Shown piece after piece: positions 6,575 to 13,231 of a stretch of DNA of 13,231 bases. The notes below the pieces were generated by a model that saw nothing but the letters and a program-made list of their open reading frames with translations, did no database searches and had not been told where the DNA came from. This stretch comes from Limisphaerales bacterium (GTDB taxonomy: Bacteria; Verrucomicrobiota; Verrucomicrobiia; Limisphaerales; UBA8199): contig JANXQE010000780.1 in the NCBI GenBank assembly GCA_025356925.1, positions 1 to 13,231 of the forward strand. The letters are read 5' to 3'. The position numbers were made by a program, and so were the translations under genes. Each line of letters opens with the position of its first letter. The stretch's first letter is position 1.

Positions 6575-7570
6575 CTACGGGTGGGCTTTGATTCGAAGGA
6601 ACCCACCCTCGAGGTTATTGACGTTTTCGTCCAGAACGAGTGTCCAGGGGCCCCAAGGGTGCGGCGCTTCCATGACCCGCAGCGTGCTCTCAACGGGTGG
6701 CTGCTGCCAGCTATCGCTGCTGAAAGAAGTCCTCAGGTAGCGGCCAAGGCCCTCGTTTTAGACCATGGCGGTTGGCGAGGTGGTTGGCGTGGGAATCGGC
6801 GCGCTAAGCGCGATATTATTGGTCCAGCTCGAGTCCGCGAGGCCATCGCCCCCGGCATAGAACTGGATTTTGGTTTTGTCGAGTTTCGGTAAATCGGTTC
6901 GCGCGATGCGCGCCAGGCGGCAATTGGCCCAGGCGGCGCAGAGATAAACATAGGACTGCGCGTTATCGATGGCGGGAGCCGTGCCTCCGCGGCCGTATTT
7001 AACGAAGTTAACTTCGCCCCAGCTTTCGCTGGGAAACATGCATTGGTTGGTGTTATCTGGCGGCATGACGTTGGTCTGGCCGAGATGGTTGATCCAGTTC
7101 CTGCCGCCGTCCAACGACTTTATGATGCTCGTATGATGGAAAACCCAGGCGCCTGGAATCTGCTGACTGTAACAAACATTATGGTAAAGCACCCCATCGA
7201 CTTCATACAGGCCGGTGGAGTAGCAGGGACTGCCGTTAAGGGAAGCCCCCAGCGTCCCCGGGTTTAGATCGGTCCCCGCAAGCGACGGAGGGTTCTGCGG
7301 AGTTCCTTGCAGCCCGCAGATCCGGTCGTGCACGAAGGCGCCGTTGCTGAAGCCGGTGCCGTCGTTATGTTGGAAATAAAGCGTGTCGTTTGAGCCCCAG
7401 GCGGCGTCCCAGGTGTCACCGTTGGAAGCGCCGTTGCTCAAGCCGGGGGCGATAATCCGATTTCCGAACGCGGCGAAAGTGACCGGAGCAGCCGAGGAAA
7501 TGCAAGGCGAGGCGCAAAGGCACAGGAGAGGGAGAGTGACCAGCCGGAGCCTTGTCGTGAAACCAGTTAT
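6575..7570 (-). pseudogene. DUF4185/sialidase-like exported beta-propeller protein, disrupted
   Basis: The frame running down from 7570 encodes a clear signal peptide (TTRLRLVTLPLLCLC, then SSAA) and a propeller-like protein with DTWDAAWGSNDTLYFQHNDG, GLYEVDGVLYHNVCYSQ, IIKSLDGGRNW and CRLARIARTDLP. These features fit DUF4185/sialidase-like propellers. The codon where the start should be is ATA (7568-7570). An in-frame stop lies only nine bases before it (7577-7579), and no ATG, GTG or TTG occurs until a TTG at 7441, after the signal peptide. A TAA at 6758-6760 then interrupts the frame after PTAMV, but the same frame continues with NEGLGRYLRTSF and MEAPHPWGPWTLV up to TAG at 6575. A homologue would be expected to read V-Y-N there, so TAA looks like a mutated Tyr codon. 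The C-terminal blade is also missing. The gene begins 11 bp after the PQQ-propeller gene and was probably co-transcribed with it. Family assignment is moderately sure. Confidence 0.7.
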
Positions 7571-7581
7571 GCTCTTCTATC

Positions 7582-9306
7582 TCAGGGCGCGGTTACCCGG
7601 TAAAAGCGGCTTCCGTTGGTGTTCTGCTGCAGGTCGGCGAACCGGTACTGACCGGGGGCAATTTCGGTAGCGCTGCCAAGCTTTGGCCAGTTGGTAAATG
7701 TTGTGGATAGATTCGTCGTTCCGTAAACGCTGAAGTTTGTGCCCGAGGCGTTACTGAAGGCGAACTGAAACGTCCCGTTGGACGACATCGCTAGATCGGT
7801 CGGGATGATGGGCGTCACTGGCTGCCCTGGCACGAAAAAGGCATAAACCTTGTTGTCGTTGGCGACGTAGATGCGTCCGCGAGCCACAATGGCCGTATTG
7901 AATCGGCGAGTCCCGCTCATCGCCTCGTTCGCACCGCCGCCGGTGAAAACATTGGTGCCCGTGTCTGCATCTAACCCGTGAAGCCGCTGGTCGCCTTCGC
8001 AACCGATACCCCAAACAATAACGTTGTTGGTGCCATCGGTAGAAGTGACGAAAGGCGATCCCCGGCCGCCCCCCTCGCTCGCAGACCACGCGGCCGTGAT
8101 GGTTGGGGGGTTAGTGGTGCCGATGTGGAGGGAATAGAGGCTGCCACTCGCGGCCATGACAAGATAGGACCCCAGAGTAGTGCGGTAGGCAGCCGCCGCT
8201 TGGATGAGAGTTGTGTTAACAACGTGCGTCTGAGCGACCGGCAGGCGTATGCCGCCAAGGTTCGTACGGTTTAGCAGATAGGCATTGCCATCTTTGCCAA
8301 ACGCCGCCACCAGCTTCGAGGGCGTCGCGCCGGGCACGTCAAGAACCACTGGACCAGAACCGCCGAGGTCGGTATCGCTGTTATCGAGCGCGACCCAGTT
8401 CGTGGGTGCCCAGTAGTGCGTTGTCCCGTTGGTCAGCAGGAGACTGGGCGGGAGATGGATGATCGCCTCGCCGCCGCCCCATACACTCGCGCCCATGGTA
8501 TTGCCGGTAGCTACGAAGGTATCCACCCCGTCGCTCGCGATGCCGCCGACGGCCCACGCGCCGCCGCCACGCGCAGTCGTGGCCCATGCGATCACGTTCG
8601 TGGGATTGGTCAGGGGCACGCCGACGACCCAGCCATAGTACGTTCCGCAATCGCCGTACAGGCCGCCATACGGCACGTAAAGATTAGTACCCACAATCGC
8701 CAAAGCACCGCGCTGGCCCTGGGCCAACGAGTTGAAAACCGTGCTCCCGGATCTTGCGGTGGCATTCACGTCCACCGGCCAGCCGGGGTTAAGGCTTCCA
8801 GTATCCACGTTCAAAGAAAAGATGAAATGCTTTGGCGTGCCGGTGCTGGAATCCCGGATCATCGCATTGAAAAAAAGCGCCCGCGAGGGCAGATCGACGA
8901 CCGGCGTGCCGGAGATGCCAACCGGCGTGACATTGCCGCACGGAAGCACCCCGGGTGGGACCGGCGTACCGACGTTGGTCGACCAAAGCACGCCACCGCT
9001 GAGGGCGTCCAGCGCGTAAACGTAATTTGACTCTGTGACAGCGATGACCATCGCCTTGCCACCTGGGGCGTCCTCAACGTAGAGCGGTTGCGCGTAAACG
9101 TTGCCTCCGATGCTGCCACCAAAAGCAAGGTCCCTCTTTAGTCCAGCGGCGGCCGCGTGCGTGAACGCCGGATCGATATAGAGGCCATCGCGCGAGTCAT
9201 GGTTGTGATGTTCGGTGACGTTGACCGCTTGGGCACGCTCCGGTGCAATGCCAGCCAACACCCACCATACGAATGTTAAGGTCAGTCGGGCACAGGTGGC
9301 TTTCAT
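7582..9306 (-). CDS. Exported PQQ-type beta-propeller protein with RFYR C-terminal module
   Basis: The 574-residue protein starts with a signal peptide (MKATCARLTLTFVWWVLAG, cleavage likely after AQA at 27). Residues about 60-490 look like a PQQ/quinoprotein-type beta-propeller, with repeats such as NYVYALDALSGGVLWSTNVG, HFIFSLNVDTGSLNPGWP, AFGKDGNAYLLNRTN, QRLHGLDADTGTNVF and NDNKVYAFFVPG. The last 70 residues form a separate module with FSVYGTTNLSTTFTNWPKLG and a final GSRFYRVTAP, closely patterned like the C-termini of the Ig protein at 2-2398 and the fragment at 12819-13160. Catalytic PQQ-dehydrogenase residues are not evident, so it may be a structural or binding propeller (BamB-like fold) rather than an enzyme. 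It probably acts outside the cytoplasm. The ATG at 9306 directly precedes the signal peptide. Confidence 0.8.
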   Translation of the reverse strand: MKATCARLTLTFVWWVLAGIAPERAQAVNVTEHHNHDSRDGLYIDPAFTHAAAAGLKRDLAFGGSIGGNVYAQPLYVEDAPGGKAMVIAVTESNYVYALDALSGGVLWSTNVGTPVPPGVLPCGNVTPVGISGTPVVDLPSRALFFNAMIRDSSTGTPKHFIFSLNVDTGSLNPGWPVDVNATARSGSTVFNSLAQGQRGALAIVGTNLYVPYGGLYGDCGTYYGWVVGVPLTNPTNVIAWATTARGGGAWAVGGIASDGVDTFVATGNTMGASVWGGGEAIIHLPPSLLLTNGTTHYWAPTNWVALDNSDTDLGGSGPVVLDVPGATPSKLVAAFGKDGNAYLLNRTNLGGIRLPVAQTHVVNTTLIQAAAAYRTTLGSYLVMAASGSLYSLHIGTTNPPTITAAWSASEGGGRGSPFVTSTDGTNNVIVWGIGCEGDQRLHGLDADTGTNVFTGGGANEAMSGTRRFNTAIVARGRIYVANDNKVYAFFVPGQPVTPIIPTDLAMSSNGTFQFAFSNASGTNFSVYGTTNLSTTFTNWPKLGSATEIAPGQYRFADLQQNTNGSRFYRVTAP

Positions 9307-9519
9307 TCAACCGTACAATCGTCGAACCGGGAGATTTTGCCACTGTAATCTCGGGACACCGGCCCGGGCCGTAGTCATTGGCCTGTGCGCTGCCTTCAAC
9401 CGGGAGTCCGCTAGTGGCTAATCTTCAAGCTCCGCTGAAAGGCGATCACCTTCTCGGTGGTTGGGGCTTTCCTTTTGCGACGCGGTACGCTAGGTATTTG
9501 ATCGGTTAATCCTTAAATA
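9307..9519. promoter_or_regulatory. Divergent intergenic region with several inverted repeats
   Basis: This 213-bp gap separates two divergent genes and should hold both promoters; I could not identify convincing -35/-10 pairs. It contains GAGATT/AATCTC spaced by 10 bases (9331-9352), a perfect 12-bp palindrome CGGCCCGGGCCG (9360-9371), a 9-bp direct repeat AACCGGGAG (9325-9333 and 9398-9406), and a longer hairpin at 9437-9471 (GAAAG ... ATCACC-TTCTC-GGTGGT ... CTTTC) that lies in the leader side of the plus-strand propeller gene. Any operator or riboregulator role is a guess. Confidence 0.35.
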
Positions 9520-10629
9520 ATGAGTGCTTTTCTTTCCGATAGAGCCTGTTCGGCGGTACTTGGTGCGCTGCTCCTGAGGGCCGGGCTCCTGGGGGTCCAA
9601 GCGGCTGCCAACTACCAAATCTGTGTCTCGAATGAACGATCCGGCGATATAACTGTAATCGACGGCGCGAGCCTGAAGGCTGTGGCGACCATACCAGTGG
9701 GAAAACGGCCGCGCGGCATCATTGCGAGTCCTGATGGCAAAACCGTATACGTGGCGCTCAGCGGAACACCCATCTCGGGTCCACCTCAGTTGGATGCCCA
9801 CGGGAATCCGATCTTGCACAAAGGCAAAGATGACGATGACGATGACGACGATGACAAAAAGTCGGACAAGTCTGCCGATGGGATCGCCGTCGTCGATCTC
9901 GAGCACAAAAAGCTCCTCCGCAAGATCCACGCAGGGTCCGACCCGGAACAGTTCGCCCTCAGCAAAGACGGTACGAGGCTTTACGTCTCCAATGAGGATG
10001 TCGGTACTGCGAGTGTCTTGAATGTTGGCACCGGCAAAGTCGAACAGATCATTCCCGTTCACCGTGAACCGGAGGGCGTCGGGACAAGTCCGAACGGGAA
10101 GTTTTTCTATGTCACTTGCGAAGACGACGGCGAGATCTTCGCTGTGGATACCACCAGCTATGAAGTAATCACGCATTTCAACGTTGGAGGCCGGCCGCGT
10201 TCGGCAGACTTTTTGCCGGATGGTTCCCAGGCATTTATTCCTTCTGAATCGGCGGGCGAAATGCATCTGATCGACGCATTGAACCAGAAGGTTCTTAAAA
10301 CGATCCAGTTGCCAAAGGGATCCCGGCCGATGTGCGTGAAAGTGTCCCCGGATGGCAAGAAGGTTTATGCCAGCACTGGCAGGGGGGGCACGGTTTGTGT
10401 ATTGGACTCCTCCACTCTCGAGGTCCTGAATAACATCAAGGTCGGCCAGCGTCCCTGGGGGATCGCGATCTCATCCGACGGGAAACTTCTGTACTCCGCC
10501 AACGGGCCATCCAATGACATCTCGGTAGTGGATCTCGACGCTCAGAAAGAAGTCGGACGCATCAAGGCAGGCCAGAGCCCTTGGGGTTTGATAATCGTGC
10601 CGAACAACGGTTCGAATGGAACCTTGTAA
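9520..10629 (+). CDS. Exported seven-bladed YVTN-type beta-propeller protein with poly-Asp loop
   Basis: The 369-residue protein has an N-terminal signal peptide (hydrophobic AVLGALLLRAGLLGVQA, cleavage near 28). It is followed by seven YVTN/YncE-like repeats, each with the pattern 'I-x-V-V-D ... V-G-x-x-P-x-G-I-x-x-S-P-D-G-K-x-x-Y-V'; examples are ITVIDGASLKAVATIPVGKR, SPDGKKVYASTGRGG and GQRPWGIAISSDGKLLYSAN. Between blades 1 and 2 lies an insertion (about residues 81-120) containing nine consecutive Asp residues (104-112) flanked by lysines. No catalytic motif is visible; such proteins often act as extracytoplasmic binding or scaffold proteins. It converges with the di-heme cytochrome gene 67 bp away; pairing of such propellers with cytochromes could mean a shared role, but this is inference. 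The ATG at 9520 has no clear ribosome binding site. Confidence 0.82.
   Translation: MSAFLSDRACSAVLGALLLRAGLLGVQAAANYQICVSNERSGDITVIDGASLKAVATIPVGKRPRGIIASPDGKTVYVALSGTPISGPPQLDAHGNPILHKGKDDDDDDDDDKKSDKSADGIAVVDLEHKKLLRKIHAGSDPEQFALSKDGTRLYVSNEDVGTASVLNVGTGKVEQIIPVHREPEGVGTSPNGKFFYVTCEDDGEIFAVDTTSYEVITHFNVGGRPRSADFLPDGSQAFIPSESAGEMHLIDALNQKVLKTIQLPKGSRPMCVKVSPDGKKVYASTGRGGTVCVLDSSTLEVLNNIKVGQRPWGIAISSDGKLLYSANGPSNDISVVDLDAQKEVGRIKAGQSPWGLIIVPNNGSNGTL
9829..9855 (+). repeat. GAT/GAC codon run encoding nine Asp
   Basis: Nine consecutive GAT or GAC codons, partly as a (GATGAC)n hexamer repeat, lie within the propeller gene. Such runs can change length by slippage in steps of 3 or 6 bases without breaking the frame. 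Confidence 0.8.
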
Positions 10630-10696
10630 GTCCGAGGTCAGACAGGGCATATACCGCAAGGTGCATTTTCGACAAACTGGCAATACACAACTCCGG

Positions 10697-12088
10697 CTAC
10701 CGTTTGCGCGTGAAGACAAAGGTCTCCTGGACCGTGATGCTCTTCGTGAAGCCGGATTTGAAGGCTCTGGCTCTGACCGTGGTTGGTTCTGATAGTGTGA
10801 TCGGCGCTTCGTAGAGCGGGTCGGACGAGGTCGGCACACTCCCATCGGTAGTGTAGCGAATGGCAACCCCGGGTTCTGGGTGGCGTAAAGAGAGCTCGAC
10901 CAGTTCCTGATATTTCCCGCCCCGCAAGGAGAACATCGGAGGAGGAAGGACCTTTGGACCTGGAAGACTTTCAATCCATTCCCGCAACAAGTCGACGCCG
11001 TGTTCATCCAAGGTCTCGCGTGCCAGAGGTGGCATTTTTAGCCCCTCGAGGCTGCTGATGCGTAGAAGTGCTACCGAACGCCAGACATCGTTGGGGGCGA
11101 TGACGCGCGCTTTGTCCAGACCCTCATCGATGAGCACCTGACCATCAACCAATCTCTGCCGGTCCAAGGGAGTGTCATAACGCGCATCAAAGTAGGCCAC
11201 GGTGCCCCCTGGTCGATGGCAATAGGCGCAGTTAGCGTCCAGATATGAACGGGTTCGGTCCTCGAGGCTGCGCGTCGAGTCGTCACCGCGCGCCAGTCGC
11301 GCATAGTTCGTCAGTTCCATTTCTTTAAATGCGGGTTCGAACAACCCGATGTGGTTCCAGGCGCGCAACTCATTGTCTCGAACCCCGGTCGGAAAAGAAA
11401 AATCCCGGTTTAATTGTCGTGTTTTTAAGCCGAGCACACCCCCTGCAGTTGCGGAATGGCACGTGAGGCAATCCTGCCGGCTGGGATAATACCAGGTCTG
11501 GGTTCGAACGCCGGTGGAGGTGCGGATCTGCAAGGTCTCGGTCAAGTTCGAGGCCAACAAATCGGCGTCGCTGTTGTCAGGCCTCCATTTATAGGTTACT
11601 CCATACACACCGCCTTTGGCATCCCGCACCAACAAGCGCGTTTCCAGCCGCCGCGTTTGGTCAGGACGTGTCTCGTCGGTAACCATGGCAAAGTGCTTTA
11701 CGAAAACGGTTCCGTTCGGGAATTGCCAATCACCTGTGGCAGCAAACTCGATTTTGGAACCGATCGCTGAGCGGTCCTGAGGGACCGAAAGCCATCGCGA
11801 TTTTTCGGCACGGTCTGAGTAGAAGGCCACGTTAAGATCATAGGGAATCAAGCTGTCGGCAGGCGCGAGGTCGCGCGTATTCCGGAACGCACCCGTTTGG
11901 GAAAGGAGCCGCGGTGGCGCGCCGTGGTCGGTCTCGGGCATTTCCAGATAGGCCCTTGCCGACGGACGTGAATCCAGACCGTAAGGCAGTGCCAGCTTGG
12001 CCTCGCCCTTCAGCGCGAACGTCGTACCGCTAATGAATAACAGAATCGCCAGTCCAGATAGCTCATGCCCCGCACGAAAAGCCCACAA
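10697..12088 (-). CDS. Exported di-heme c-type cytochrome with chitobiase-like C-terminal domain
   Basis: From a TTG at 12088 the protein has 463 residues. It starts with a plausible signal peptide (MWAFRAGHELSGLAILLFIS, cleavage near GTTFA). The body matches the SO2930-type di-heme cytochrome family: LSQTGAFRNTRDLAP, IPYDLNVAFYSDRAEKSRWL, GDWQFPNGTVFVKHF, then two CxxCH haem sites, CLTCH (207-211) and CAYCH (287-291), with KMPPL near 353 as a possible axial Met. Residues about 388-460 form a chitobiase/hexosaminidase C-terminal-like domain (IRYTTDGSVPTSSDPLYEAP, then TVRARAFKSG). It probably transfers electrons in the periplasm or at the surface; the substrate is unknown. The frame stays open upstream to an ATG at 12373, but that part has no secretion signal, crosses a hairpin repeat and overlaps the preceding gene, so I chose the TTG. 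No clear ribosome binding site supports it. Confidence 0.82.
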   Translation of the reverse strand: MWAFRAGHELSGLAILLFISGTTFALKGEAKLALPYGLDSRPSARAYLEMPETDHGAPPRLLSQTGAFRNTRDLAPADSLIPYDLNVAFYSDRAEKSRWLSVPQDRSAIGSKIEFAATGDWQFPNGTVFVKHFAMVTDETRPDQTRRLETRLLVRDAKGGVYGVTYKWRPDNSDADLLASNLTETLQIRTSTGVRTQTWYYPSRQDCLTCHSATAGGVLGLKTRQLNRDFSFPTGVRDNELRAWNHIGLFEPAFKEMELTNYARLARGDDSTRSLEDRTRSYLDANCAYCHRPGGTVAYFDARYDTPLDRQRLVDGQVLIDEGLDKARVIAPNDVWRSVALLRISSLEGLKMPPLARETLDEHGVDLLREWIESLPGPKVLPPPMFSLRGGKYQELVELSLRHPEPGVAIRYTTDGSVPTSSDPLYEAPITLSEPTTVRARAFKSGFTKSITVQETFVFTRKR

Positions 12089-12091
12089 CCC

Positions 12092-12157
12092 GGAGCGCCG
12101 GCATTTTGCCGGCTTTGCGCACTCGAACGCTTTAAGCCGGCAACAAGCCGGCGCTCC
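12092..12157. repeat. Double-hairpin REP/BIME-like intergenic repeat
   Basis: Two hairpins with the same 6-bp stem GCCGGC face each other: 12097-12113 (loop ATTTT) and 12136-12152 (loop AACAA). Together they form a larger inverted repeat with arms GGAGCGCCGGC (12092-12102) and GCCGGCGCTCC (12147-12157) around a spacer of about 22 bases. It lies between the hypothetical gene and the cytochrome, only a few bases from the chosen cytochrome start. From memory this GC-rich paired hairpin is a common type of intergenic repeat in this phylum. Confidence 0.65.
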
Positions 12158-12251
12158 CGCCGCGCGGGTGCCAACTATCCCGGCCAGCGCGTGCTGGACA
12201 CTGGGTTTGGCTGGTGTCCCGGTGGCGCGGCCCGACTCCCCGCTTAGCCGA

Positions 12252-12812
12252 CTACTTCTGCTCACGCTCGACGTTGATTTGGACGGCTCGCTCGAGGCTG
12301 GCGGAGTACCGACGAATGGTCTTCTGAACCCCTGGAACAGGCACATAACAATACTCGCCCGCAGGATAACCATGAATCACCACGTAATCATAGTCTTTTA
12401 CCGCCGGGCGCTGTGGGATCTTGACGAGAAAGACCAAGCCGACGCAGATCGCATCGGGCTTTTTTTCCTCGAAGGTGCTGGCGTCGTGCTTGACCGAGGC
12501 GGTGCCGCGCACAACCCAGGACTGGTCGAACGGCGGGGAAAGTAATCTGCTGTAACCGCTATCCACGACGAGGCCCTCGGGAGTTATCTGCAGTACTCGA
12601 CCGCAAATGAACCGGCGGCCTTCGATGCAAGCGGTCCTGATTTGTTCCGCACGCTGGGCCGCTTGGACCGCCGCGGTCTGCTCTTGCGCGGACGGCGGCT
12701 GCGCGGATGGCGGCTGCGCGGATGGTGGGACATTCGTGGAGGCTCCCGGGATGGGTTCCGCCGTGCCGATAAGGGCCGCCAGACACAAGATTAATGCGAG
12801 CTTGATAACCAT
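12252..12812 (-). CDS. Exported protein of unknown function with PPSAQ repeats
   Basis: I do not recognise this 186-residue protein. It begins with a convincing signal peptide (MVIKLALILCLAALIGTA), so it is probably periplasmic or secreted. A proline-rich linker follows (about residues 24-45), with three PPSAQ repeats encoded by a 15-bp tandem repeat. After a short helical stretch (EQTAAVQAAQRAEQIR), the C-terminal part looks like a compact beta-rich domain with three cysteines in the mature region: CIEGRRFICGRVLQI (two) and DAICVGLVFLVKIPQ (one), then YDYVVIHGYPAGEYCYVPVPG with a further cysteine. No catalytic motif is evident. It follows the fragment at 12819-13160 after 6 bp and precedes the cytochrome gene by 163 bp. 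Confidence 0.75.
   Translation of the reverse strand: MVIKLALILCLAALIGTAEPIPGASTNVPPSAQPPSAQPPSAQEQTAAVQAAQRAEQIRTACIEGRRFICGRVLQITPEGLVVDSGYSRLLSPPFDQSWVVRGTASVKHDASTFEEKKPDAICVGLVFLVKIPQRPAVKDYDYVVIHGYPAGEYCYVPVPGVQKTIRRYSASLERAVQINVEREQK
12686..12730 (-). repeat. Three tandem 15-bp units encoding PPSAQ
   Basis: Three head-to-tail 15-bp units (12686-12700, 12701-12715, 12716-12730) begin GCGCGG on the plus strand and differ at only one to three positions. They encode the proline-rich linker of the exported unknown protein and could change number by slippage without frameshifting. Confidence 0.85.
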
Positions 12813-12818
12813 GGCTGT

Positions 12819-13160
12819 TCACGGCAGTTGGACGGCCCGATAAAACCGATATCGCAAAGTGCCGGCTTGCGGATCGGTCACCGTAAACGGGCTGGAAGCA
12901 GGCACGTTGGTGCTGACGGGGACCCAATTAAGGAAATTCGTGGACCCCTCGAGAACGTAAGTCTTGCCCGTCGTTCCGGATAATTCTACCGCGAAGACCC
13001 CGTTACTCAAGTAACCCGACCCGCTGAATAGCATGCCCGGCAGGATCGTGAACGGATCACTGACCGCAACACTGTTGTTATACCCCGTCGCAAAAGCATT
13101 GGCGCTTACCGTGGCCGAGTTGGTCAGCAGGAACGGCGCTGAGTAAAGGTAACCATTCAC
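12819..13160 (-). pseudogene. 5'-truncated C-terminal fragment of an exported chitobiase-like domain protein
   Basis: The 113-residue frame opens abruptly inside a chitobiase/hexosaminidase C-terminal-like domain: YLYSAPFLLTNSATVSANAF corresponds to its second half, while the usual first half (Y-T-x-D-G-x-x-P) is missing. It then has the roughly 70-residue C-terminal module seen in two other proteins here, with KTYVLEGSTNFLNWVPVST and RYRFYRAVQLP at the end. The only start is a GTG at 13160, an in-frame TAA lies two codons upstream, and there is no signal peptide. I therefore read it as the remnant of a larger exported protein, lost by truncation or by a frameshift near 13160. The 71 bases up to the window end give no recognisable continuation, though one other frame stays open to the edge. 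A genuine short gene is possible but unlikely. Confidence 0.6.
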
Positions 13161-13231
13161 AGCTTAGCGAGCGCTGTCCTGTAACGACGTTTGGGGCAGT
13201 AGCTGGAATCAGGAGGAATCCAACAATAGAG

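Noticed and set aside
8416..9030. A 204-codon plus-strand frame antisense to the PQQ-propeller gene
   Set aside because: Shadow of a clear exported propeller gene; composition is arbitrary and no motif is seen.
9437..9471. Known riboswitch class in the leader of the YVTN gene
   Set aside because: The hairpin does not match the conserved cores of riboswitch classes I can recall, and the downstream gene gives no metabolite hint. Kept only as an unassigned hairpin.
9490..10266. A 258-codon minus-strand frame antisense to the YVTN propeller gene
   Set aside because: The plus strand shows seven regular propeller repeats and a signal peptide. The Val/Ile-rich patch in the antisense frame is just the complement of the Asp codon run.
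12089..12373. 95-codon N-terminal extension of the cytochrome frame from an ATG at 12373
   Set aside because: It overlaps the 3' end of the preceding gene, reads through a hairpin repeat, is Ser/Arg-rich without a secretion signal, and would leave the real signal peptide in mid-protein.

Overview
The window looks like a chromosomal segment of a Verrucomicrobiota bacterium, most likely of the Limisphaerales/Pedosphaera type. This is inferred from three things: multi-Ig and HYR exported proteins, a C-terminal module ending in a 'RFYR' motif on several unrelated exported proteins, and palindrome-rich intergenic repeats. The DNA is moderately GC-rich, and most genes lack a good Shine-Dalgarno sequence. 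No rRNA, tRNA, CRISPR array, transposase or phage gene was seen.

Layout: (1) 2-2398 (+) is the 3' part of a large exported Ig/HYR-domain protein that enters from outside the window. (2) 2506-2991 (+) is a stand-alone PTS EIIA (PtsN/fructose-type) protein. (3) 6139-3036 (-) is a housekeeping run: hemL, ruvX, truA, trmL. hemL and ruvX are 17 bp apart and truA/trmL overlap by 20 bp. A roughly 120-bp structured element bounded by inverted repeats lies between ruvX and truA. (4) 6140-6574 has no recognisable gene but carries a palindromic repeat element. (5) 9306-6575 (-) is an exported PQQ-type beta-propeller protein followed after 11 bp by a DUF4185/sialidase-like gene. That second gene has an ATA where its start should be and an internal TAA, so I call it a pseudogene. 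(6) 9520-10629 (+) is an exported seven-bladed YVTN propeller with a nine-Asp loop. (7) 13160-10697 (-) contains a 5'-truncated chitobiase-like C-terminal fragment, a conserved-looking exported protein of unknown function, and an exported di-heme cytochrome c fused to a chitobiase-like C-terminal domain.

Functionally, the left half provides tRNA modification (TruA, TrmL), tetrapyrrole synthesis (HemL), RuvX and a regulatory EIIA. The right half is almost wholly envelope or secreted proteins. I do not see a convincing new multi-gene system. The most notable items are a domain nested inside a HYR domain, the shared C-terminal module on three different exported proteins, the doubly damaged DUF4185-like gene, and three different hairpin-rich repeat elements.
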